In this document: positions 1-4,153 of the stretch, piece by piece
Numbering within the stretch: position 1 is the stretch's first letter
Layout: each line of letters opens with the position of its first letter
Source: Bacillota bacterium
GTDB taxonomy: Bacteria > Bacillota > Clostridia > Monoglobales > Firm-18
Length of the DNA stretch: 5,166 nucleotides
Assembly (NCBI GenBank): GCA_023228885.1
Contig: JALOAJ010000073.1
Coordinates: 1 to 5,166 of the forward strand
Direction of reading: 5' to 3'
Program-made: the position numbers and the translations under genes
Notes under the pieces: model-generated
Databases searched by the model: none
What the model saw: the letters and a program-made list of their open reading frames with translations, nothing else
Told to the model about the DNA's origin: nothing

Positions 1-266
1 ATGAGGCTATAACCTATGTAAATAACAGCAATGGAGCCTACTGCCATAATAAAATATCTAAGTAAAGGTATCTTGTCCATTATCAAACCTACACCAAAAA
101 AACAGGCTAATGCCAAAGAAATGTCGAAAAACGATGTTATAAGAGCCACTTGGTAGGCCCTGAACTTTCTTGATCGGATAGCCGAATTTATTACATATAT
201 ATTTTGCATTCCTATAGGGGCTACATAAGCCAAGCCTAACAAAAAGCCTTGAAATAAATATATCAT
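1..266 (-). CDS. LysE/ArgO-type amino-acid exporter, N-terminal part (runs off window)
   Basis: The minus-strand frame is open from an ATG at 266-264 to the window edge, giving 88 residues without a stop. LysE-family proteins are small inner-membrane exporters that expel basic amino acids or other small solutes to prevent toxic accumulation. The first helix (about residues 3-26) carries the motif APIGMQN at residues 16-22, matching the conserved P-x-G-x-Q-N signature of LysE and ArgO. Two more hydrophobic helices follow at about 39-63 and 70-88. A ribosome binding site reading AGGAAGG lies about 10 nt before the start, supporting this ATG. The C-terminal half of a roughly 200-residue protein is missing. 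It lies 93 bp downstream of the interrupted small membrane-protein gene on the same strand, with no clear terminator between, so it may belong to the same transcript. Family membership is fairly secure; the substrate cannot be read from the sequence. Confidence 0.85.
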   Translation of the reverse strand, partial: MIYLFQGFLLGLAYVAPIGMQNIYVINSAIRSRKFRAYQVALITSFFDISLALACFFGVGLIMDKIPLLRYFIMAVGSIAVIYIGYSL

Positions 267-359
267 ATTATTGCCACCTTCCTCATAAACACAACACACA
301 AATATTACATAATTGCATGTTCTGAACCGCATTTATTCCGTTTGTTATATTTATTCATG

Positions 360-470
360 CTAATCCCAGCCGGATTCATCCCACTGTTTACTCCGGTCAT
401 ATTCTTCAAAAGTATCCCATTCTTCATGCCAAAACCGGTTGTCTTCTTCCTTTTCAGCATTGTCCTTACT
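360..470 (-). pseudogene. In-frame acidic, Trp-rich tail beyond the internal stop of the small membrane protein
   Basis: Directly after the TAA of the 64-residue gene, and in the same frame, 36 sense codons run to a TAG at 362-360. The encoded segment starts SKDNAEKEED and ends KQWDESGWD. About 15 of 36 residues are Asp or Glu, and there are four Trp plus several other aromatics. Such a composition after a basic membrane-helix end is typical of a cytoplasmic tail and unlikely to arise by chance in AT-rich DNA. The frame is continuous, so one substitution, for example CAA to TAA, would explain the interruption; an indel would not. Alternatives are stop-codon readthrough, a sequencing error, or separate translation of this piece, although no ATG with a suitable ribosome binding site lies in this frame. 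I consider it the broken 3' end of the upstream gene. Confidence 0.55.
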
Positions 471-665
471 TTATTTTTTTAATTTGCGGATAATCAACAC
501 TGTCGCTATCACCAAAACAGCTACCAAAATGATAGGCAAAACCACCGCTGCCCCCGTGTCTAAAAATGGCGGTACGTCGATTACATCAGCATACACGGTC
601 ACGGTAAGCAAAAACACCAGCGACAAAAATGCGGTCACAGGTAATAATGCGATACGACTTTTCAT
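471..665 (-). CDS. Small signal-peptide / single-helix membrane protein, probably truncated by a stop codon
   Basis: This 64-residue frame starts at an ATG preceded by GGGGTAAG, a good ribosome binding site, 23 bp after the four-helix membrane gene. Residues 1-26 look like a signal peptide: positive start, long hydrophobic core, and a possible cleavage site after VYA (residues 24-26). A short exposed segment follows, rich in Asp and Pro (about 27-39), then a membrane helix (about 41-59) and a basic RKLKK end that would sit in the cytoplasm. I do not recognise the family and assign no function. The frame ends at TAA (473-471), but beyond it the same frame continues for 36 codons of plausible coding sequence (see next entry), so the ancestral product was probably about 101 residues. 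As it stands, the product could still be a membrane-anchored peptide without its tail. The gene is probably co-transcribed with the MFS and four-helix genes. Confidence 0.7.
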   Translation of the reverse strand: MKSRIALLPVTAFLSLVFLLTVTVYADVIDVPPFLDTGAAVVLPIILVAVLVIATVLIIRKLKK

Positions 666-688
666 TATATCTTACCCCTTTACATAAT

Positions 689-1036
689 TTAGATAAACCG
701 TTGGATTAACAAACCCATCCCAAAAGAAATAATATTGGCGGCAATAGAAAAAACAAAAGGATGCCGGAATTCCTCGCCATAGTTTTTATAATAATAACCT
801 TCAACCATTATTGCACAAAACTCAAGAAGCATTTTCACTATAACATTGTTCAACTCCGTATACAATACAGCCAGCCAATAAAAAAGCACCACAACTGGGT
901 TCGTAAGTATGTTGACTAGGCATACAAGCAGTAAGTCCTTTCTGTTGCGTTTACCTGTAAGCCAAAAGAACCCGACCTCAAAAATCAGCGTCAGTAAAAG
1001 TGAAATCGCAAGTGCAGCAAGCAACTCGTTGTTCAT
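689..1036 (-). CDS. Uncharacterised four-helix membrane protein (115 aa)
   Basis: The start is taken as the ATG at 1036-1034, which forms an ATGA overlap with the stop of the MFS gene and has AAAGG about 8 nt upstream. The longer frame reaching to 1222 is only out-of-frame sequence inside the MFS gene. The protein is almost wholly hydrophobic, with four likely membrane helices at about residues 4-26, 34-60, 62-84 and 93-112, and basic loops (GKRNRKD at 28-34). Conserved-looking features are VNILTNPVVV at 41-50 in helix 2 and acidic residues within or at the edge of membrane segments (E20, E61, E72, E79), ending in EGYYYKN. I recognise the general look of small clostridial membrane proteins with a TNP segment and an intramembrane Glu, but cannot assign a named family or function. 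Tight translational coupling to the MFS gene suggests a partner or accessory subunit, or action on the same substrate; this is inference. Confidence 0.75.
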   Translation of the reverse strand: MNNELLAALAISLLLTLIFEVGFFWLTGKRNRKDLLLVCLVNILTNPVVVLFYWLAVLYTELNNVIVKMLLEFCAIMVEGYYYKNYGEEFRHPFVFSIAANIISFGMGLLIQRFI

Positions 1037-2064
1037 AGCCTTGCCTTTCGCATACCCACATAAAGCAACGCAAGTGAAGCCACAGCCATAAGCGCAAAAA
1101 ACCAAGGCACGGTAGGTATTCCCAAACCCAAATATTTGGGTACGTAACCTATAAACAATCCAAATGTCAAAAGACCGAAAGAAAAACCCTTGGCGCTCGG
1201 AAAGATTTTTGACATGGCCCAAAGCGTAATTGGCATTGTCATGTTAAACAACAGTAAAGACGATATGCCCGCCATCGGTATGTTAGGAAAAAGAAACAAT
1301 ATCGCAGCGGCACCTAGAGAAACAACAGACGTCTGAAGCAGTCCGAGCCTGTCAGTCGCAAAACCTCCGGCTATTTTGCCGAATACCACTGCGCTGACTA
1401 ATGCTATGCCCCAAAATCCTGTGCTTTTCCATGGGAAATACAATGTCAGACCGACATAGGAGCGAAGGCAAACTACAAGGAATAGGCAGGCTGCCGTTAC
1501 TCGGATACGGCAGGATGTCGTGCCCTTAAGAGAAAACTCAGCATTTAAGGGATATTCCCCGCCCTGCTCACGATGAGAGAAAAAAATTAACACTGCCGCC
1601 GAAAACAGTGCCAGTAAAACAAAGAGAATATGCAAGCTGCACGCCTTACCCAAAATTGTTCCTAAATATATACCAAACGCACCGGGGGATACGAATATAC
1701 CCAGCGCACTACTTTTTTCTTCGCTGATGTTCAATACATCCACACCGCCACCGATATGAAACATAGCATTGCCAATACCTGCGACAATCACAGCCACAAT
1801 AGGTAAATGAGATAAACCAAAAGCTGCGGCAACGAGCAGACAGCCTACAACCGCAAATAAAAAGTTTCGGTTGAATGCATCCGCCAGTGCACCCAACGGC
1901 ATTTGCATGGCAAAGGCGGAGAAATTATAAAGCAGTACGCATACATACCAATCCGGCATTCCTGCGATACTGCCAAACATCAAAAAAGCGCATGCGAAAT
2001 CCACAATAAAATGCGCTGTGGAATATGAAAAAACCATAAGCCAAGGTTTATATCCCCGTGTCAT
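1033..2064 (-). CDS. MFS transporter, fosmidomycin-resistance (Fsr)-like branch
   Basis: This predicted major facilitator superfamily carrier has 343 residues from the preferred start. The ATG at 2064-2062 is chosen because AAAGGGGG lies 8 nt upstream. An in-frame ATG at 2094 would add ten residues (MANSSKGAEA) that are largely a translation of that ribosome binding site, and its own upstream GGAAGAG is poorly spaced. Numbered from the preferred start, helix 1 contains AHFIVDF (17-23), resembling the HF-x-x-D pattern of Fsr-type carriers. A degenerate MFS motif A, GALADAFNRN, sits near 58-67. GIGNAMFHIGG (97-107) matches the G-x-G-x-A-x-FH segment of Fsr relatives, and a second motif-A-like GGFATDRLG occurs in the C-terminal half. 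About 11-12 helices are expected, slightly compact for the superfamily. Function is probably proton-driven efflux of a small molecule; the substrate is unknown. It is the first gene of a probable operon with the 115-residue membrane gene. Confidence 0.88.
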   Translation of the reverse strand: MTRGYKPWLMVFSYSTAHFIVDFACAFLMFGSIAGMPDWYVCVLLYNFSAFAMQMPLGALADAFNRNFLFAVVGCLLVAAAFGLSHLPIVAVIVAGIGNAMFHIGGGVDVLNISEEKSSALGIFVSPGAFGIYLGTILGKACSLHILFVLLALFSAAVLIFFSHREQGGEYPLNAEFSLKGTTSCRIRVTAACLFLVVCLRSYVGLTLYFPWKSTGFWGIALVSAVVFGKIAGGFATDRLGLLQTSVVSLGAAAILFLFPNIPMAGISSLLLFNMTMPITLWAMSKIFPSAKGFSFGLLTFGLFIGYVPKYLGLGIPTVPWFFALMAVASLALLYVGMRKARL

Positions 2065-2213
2065 TGCCTCTGCCCCCTTTGAAGAATTTGCCATAAAGAA
2101 GCTAATCTCTTCCGATGACGGTAAATTACTCTATTTCCCTTACCGTGAAGGCCGATTATTTCATGCTTACCGGCAAAGACTGAGTAAATACGCCATCTAC
2201 AACGACAAATAAC
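2065..2213 (-). promoter_or_regulatory. Long 5' leader of the MFS operon with alternative hairpins
   Basis: About 150 nt separate the predicted transcription start (near 2213) from the MFS start codon at 2064. The leader contains a perfect 7-bp inverted repeat, ACGGTAA at 2118-2124 against TTACCGT at 2140-2146, with a 15-nt loop. A second TTACCG copy lies at 2167-2172, so the CGGTAA segment could pair with either copy, giving two exclusive folds. The two copies form an imperfect direct repeat (TTACCGTGAAG and TTACCGGCAAAG). I match this to no known riboswitch. It could be an attenuation device, a protein-binding repeat, or chance. Frames here, including a plus-strand frame ending near 2212, do not look like genes I can name. 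Confidence 0.35.
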
Positions 2214-2219
2214 AACTAT

Positions 2220-2248
2220 ATTTTATCATATACGACTTATATATCCAA
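2220..2248 (-). promoter_or_regulatory. Predicted sigma-A promoter of the MFS operon
   Basis: On the minus strand a -35 box TTGGAT (2248-2243) is separated by exactly 17 bp from a -10 box TAAAAT (2225-2220). TGA immediately before the -10 box makes a perfect extended -10. Transcription would begin near 2213 and read through the MFS, four-helix and small membrane-protein genes. No operator palindrome overlaps the boxes. Confidence 0.6.
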
Positions 2249-2345
2249 CTTGCATTTTGGGATTTGCTTCGTTTGCAAAACAGATTGTTTCTACATAAAA
2301 GAAAAGACGACTTTTCTAATGAGCAGAAAAATCGTATATCTCTTA

Positions 2346-2454
2346 ATGGCGGAGAGAGGGAGATTCCCGCCGAGAGCTTTGCTCTCTCTCAGGTTAGGCG
2401 GGTAAACACTCCCCAAGGTCGCGTTTACTTTTTCCGCCCGTTCGAATCTCCCCT
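2346..2454. repeat. Self-complementary structured element (possible ncRNA or dispersed repeat)
   Basis: This intergenic block is dense in nested complementarity. Outer arms are GGGAGATTC (2358-2366) and GAATCTCCC (2444-2452), a perfect 9-bp pair 77 nt apart. Inside are CCCGCC (2366-2371) against GGCGGG (2397-2402), a GAGAGC-TTT-GCTCTC hairpin (2372-2386), GTAAAC (2402-2407) against GTTTAC (2423-2428), and a second CCGCC (2434-2438) that competes for the same GGCGG. The block is distinctly richer in G+C than its flanks. The open plus-strand frame crossing it (2264-2467) lacks protein character and is best read as a by-product of the repeats. The element may act as RNA on either strand or be a member of a dispersed palindromic repeat family. 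I match it to no named RNA family. The ends share short strings with tRNA 3' halves, but no cloverleaf can be drawn. Confidence 0.5.
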
Positions 2455-2465
2455 ATTTCAGCTTT

Positions 2466-2501
2466 AAAAAACAACTAAAACTCTTGCAGAACAAGGGTTT
2501 T
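2466..2501 (-). terminator. Intrinsic terminator of the phd-doc operon
   Basis: On the minus strand a 10-bp stem, AAAACCCTTG (2501-2492) with CAAGAGTTTT (2486-2477), closes a 5-nt loop TTCTG; one position is a G-U wobble. It is followed by TTTTAGTTG and a run of six T (2471-2466). It lies about 100 bp past the doc stop codon in the correct orientation. On the plus strand the same stem is followed by CAGACAG with no T run, so it is directional. Confidence 0.65.
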
Positions 2502-2604
2502 CAGACAGTGTGTGGGAGTAATGTCAATTATGGATATCATACTATTTTAGTGGGTGACTTGAACTATCATCATTTGGGCCATTTAAACTCCATAAATTCT
2601 CACG

Positions 2605-2979
2605 CTAACTATGCTCAATTATGAAATCCAGCAGCGCCTTTTCCCCTAATGAACCGTCAGCAAGGCGTATTCCTAGATCAATTAGCTCAGCGTCTGTACA
2701 AAAGAGTTTAATTCCGTTGACTTCCAAAAAAGAAACCATAGTTAGAATGCCTATTCTTTTATTTCCATCCACAAAAGGATGGTTTTTTATTAACCCGAAT
2801 GCTAGTCTTGCAGCTTTGCTTTGAATCGTAGGGTAGTTTGAAAAACTGCTGAAAGTAGTAAATGGGGCTTCAAGAGCTGAATCGAGCAGTCCCACATCGC
2901 GAACACCGCCCGCTCCACCACTAAATTTTATCAGTATTTCATGTAATATAATTACCTGCTGTCTCGTAAGCTTTTTCAT
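2605..2979 (-). CDS. doc: Doc-family toxin (Fic fold), toxin of a Phd/Doc module
   Basis: This 124-residue protein is the usual length for Doc (death on curing). Characterised Doc proteins are Fic-fold kinases that phosphorylate elongation factor Tu and so halt translation. The active-site motif HPFVDGNKRIG occupies residues 67-77. It has the catalytic His67, Asp71 and the NKR (73-75) that separates Doc from AMP-transferring Fic proteins, which have G-N-G-R. The N-terminal pattern LTRQQVIILHEI (4-15) and GGVRDVGLLDSAL (24-36) also match the family. No truncation or key-residue loss is seen, so the toxin is probably active. The ATG overlaps the antitoxin's stop as ATGA, and AAGGA lies about 10 nt upstream inside the antitoxin gene, so translation is coupled. 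The toxin follows its antitoxin, as in the P1 phd-doc operon. Neutralisation by the upstream Phd protein is inferred from the family. Confidence 0.93.
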   Translation of the reverse strand: MKKLTRQQVIILHEILIKFSGGAGGVRDVGLLDSALEAPFTTFSSFSNYPTIQSKAARLAFGLIKNHPFVDGNKRIGILTMVSFLEVNGIKLFCTDAELIDLGIRLADGSLGEKALLDFIIEHS

Positions 2980-3218
2980 TTAGCAAGTTCCTTAAATGCC
3001 TCTAAGTGCCGTTTGACAATGCTTTCTCCAACTTCTTGTATCGTTGCATCATCCGCAAACTCATTATTTTGAAACTGGCTGTACTCTAAAAGCACATACC
3101 GGGGTGTATTGTTTTTCAAAATAACAGCTGCGCCATTTTTATCAACAAGCCTTGCAACTCGTGAGAAGTTTTGGTTTGCTTCCGTTATAGAAACCAAATT
3201 ATTCGTGTTTATCTGCAT
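2976..3218 (-). CDS. phd: Phd/YefM-family antitoxin
   Basis: The preferred start is the ATG at 3218-3216, which has GGAGGG 7 nt upstream. A frame-compatible ATG at 3233 would only translate the ribosome binding site. The 80-residue product opens MQINTNNLVSITEANQNFSR, the recognisable Phd/YefM start, in which an N-terminal DNA-binding fold contains S-I-T-E-A-N-x-N-F. The middle segment AAVILKNNTPRYVLLEY (about 30-46) matches the family's V-I-x-x-N-x-P-x-Y strand. The C-terminal region (about 50-80) is charged and helical, ending EAFKELAK, where Phd proteins wrap and block Doc. Phd binds palindromic operators at its own promoter and represses the operon, with Doc as co-repressor at suitable ratios; a palindrome is present here between the promoter boxes. 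The ATGA overlap with doc couples their translation. Confidence 0.92.
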   Translation of the reverse strand: MQINTNNLVSITEANQNFSRVARLVDKNGAAVILKNNTPRYVLLEYSQFQNNEFADDATIQEVGESIVKRHLEAFKELAK

Positions 3219-3250
3219 GGGTGTTCCCTCCATTTCGCCTTGTTACTATT

Positions 3251-3279
3251 ATTATATGCATTTATTAGGATAAATACAA
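3251..3279 (-). promoter_or_regulatory. Promoter of the phd-doc operon
   Basis: The minus strand shows TTGTAT (-35, 3279-3274), a 17-bp spacer and a consensus TATAAT (-10, 3256-3251). Transcription would start near 3244, giving a leader of about 25 nt before the preferred phd start. This is one of the strongest promoter matches in the window. Confidence 0.75.
3260..3275. promoter_or_regulatory. Candidate Phd operator palindrome
   Basis: ATTTAT and ATAAAT flank a 4-bp centre (TAGG on the plus strand), making a 16-bp inverted repeat that fills most of the spacer between the phd promoter boxes. Autoregulation by Phd binding to promoter palindromes is established for this family. That this site is used is inference, and AT-rich palindromes can occur by chance. 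Confidence 0.5.
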
Positions 3280-3413
3280 CCTAAATTTTAAATTCTCATC
3301 GGGAGCAATATTCATTTGGCTGTTAACTCATTACCTGATAATTTCTTTTTTCCTTGCTAACGTTCGGCTGCCCGTATACAGTGTGGTTGATATAGAACGA
3401 AAAGGAATCAAAC

Positions 3414-3443
3414 TTGAGAGAAATTTGAGATTTGTATTATAAT
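3414..3443 (+). promoter_or_regulatory. Promoter of the two-component system with 11-bp direct repeat
   Basis: TTGAGA (-35, 3414-3419), an 18-bp spacer and TATAAT (-10, 3438-3443) precede the response-regulator gene by about 35 bp. The hexamer TTGAGA recurs at 3425-3430, exactly 11 bp later. OmpR/PhoB-family regulators commonly bind two half-sites spaced by about one helical turn, so this is a candidate autoregulatory site. It overlaps the -35 box and spacer, where binding could repress or modulate the promoter. The start codon is preceded by GGAAGGAGGA (3461-3470), a strong ribosome binding site. Confidence 0.6.
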
Positions 3444-3478
3444 ATATTAAAGATAACGACGGAAGGAGGACTGTTGGT

Positions 3479-4153
3479 ATGAATGAAAAAATCCTATTGG
3501 TCGACGATGAAAAAGGCATTGTTGTTACGATGAAAAATTACTTCGAGATGTCAGGCTACCAAGTGTATACCGCCTATAACGGCAAAGAAGCTCTACAAAA
3601 AGCAGCATATAATCCCGATATTATTTTATTGGACATCAATATGCCCGACATAGACGGGCTTATGGTCTGCCAACGTATTCGGGAAAATATCTCATGCCCT
3701 GTATTATTTTTGACTGCTCGAATTGAAACGAGTGATAAAATCAAGGGCTTTCAGGTTGGAGCAGATGATTATATTGTAAAACCATTTGACCTTGACGAGT
3801 TGGGCGCAAGAGTAGCCGCCCATTTACGGCGCGAAAACCGCAGACAGGAGCAAACTGTTTGCCGTTTCTTCGGAGAAATGACAATCGACTATTCAAAACG
3901 GAGCGTTACAATAGATAATACCCCTGTCAGCCTTTCAAAAAAGGAATTTGACATTGTGGAACTGCTTTCTCAAAATACCGGACAAGTTTTTGACAGGGAA
4001 CGGATTTATGAAACCATATGGGGCTTGGAGGGTGACGGAAGTAGCGACACCATCATGGAGCATATTCGCAAGGTGCGGGTAAAATTCGCAGGGCTGACAT
4101 TACACAATTATATTGAAACGGTTTGGGGGGTAGGCTACAAATGGAATGGTTAA
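3479..4153 (+). CDS. OmpR/PhoB-family response regulator
   Basis: This complete 224-residue regulator has normal length. The receiver domain (about 1-115) carries the acidic pair D9-D10, the phosphoacceptor D52 in LLDINMPDIDG, the switch Thr at T79 in LFLTA, and K101 in VKPFD; all conserved positions are intact. The C-terminal winged-helix DNA-binding domain (about 127-223) shows LSKKEFDIVELL at 152-163, the recognition-helix region DTIMEHIRKVR at 190-200, and the wing YIETVWGVGYKW at 211-222. It would bind DNA as a phosphorylated dimer and activate or repress target promoters. The last 13 bp overlap the start of the histidine-kinase gene, so the pair is cognate and co-transcribed. Its closest relatives are probably clostridial regulators of antimicrobial-peptide or drug-resistance transporters, but I cannot assign a target with confidence. 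The start has a strong ribosome binding site. Confidence 0.95.
   Translation: MNEKILLVDDEKGIVVTMKNYFEMSGYQVYTAYNGKEALQKAAYNPDIILLDINMPDIDGLMVCQRIRENISCPVLFLTARIETSDKIKGFQVGADDYIVKPFDLDELGARVAAHLRRENRRQEQTVCRFFGEMTIDYSKRSVTIDNTPVSLSKKEFDIVELLSQNTGQVFDRERIYETIWGLEGDGSSDTIMEHIRKVRVKFAGLTLHNYIETVWGVGYKWNG

Noticed and set aside
471..482. Programmed frameshift at the A-rich run before the internal stop of the small membrane protein
   Set aside because: The downstream tail is in the same frame as the upstream part, so a frameshift would lose it, not reach it.
439..687. Plus-strand 82-residue frame
   Set aside because: It is the antisense of the small membrane-protein gene, and its composition follows from that gene.
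1037..1222. N-terminal extension of the 115-residue membrane protein, which would start at 1222
   Set aside because: It lies entirely out of frame inside the MFS gene, lacks membrane-protein character, and the ATG at 1036 has a ribosome binding site and a standard ATGA overlap.
2018..2212. Plus-strand 64-residue frame, somewhat protein-like in its second half
   Set aside because: It begins antisense within the MFS gene, has no ribosome binding site I can see, and overlaps the predicted MFS promoter leader. No family is recognised.
2300..2317. Hairpin AGAAAAG-ACGA-CTTTTCT as a terminator
   Set aside because: The stem is AT-rich and no T run follows on either strand.
2346..2460. A tRNA gene
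   Set aside because: T-loop-like and acceptor-like strings are present but in conflicting orientation; no anticodon arm or D arm pairs, and the nearest T-stem bases do not match.
2264..2467. Plus-strand 67-residue frame across the palindromic element
   Set aside because: Its sequence follows from the inverted repeats (GGEREIP-type string, as seen in spurious proteins near tRNA-like repeats) and has no credible ribosome binding site.
2463..2627. Plus-strand open frame ending HANYAQL that looks mildly protein-like
   Set aside because: There is no in-frame start codon, it crosses the terminator hairpin, and it runs antisense into doc. Probably chance, possibly a very old gene remnant.
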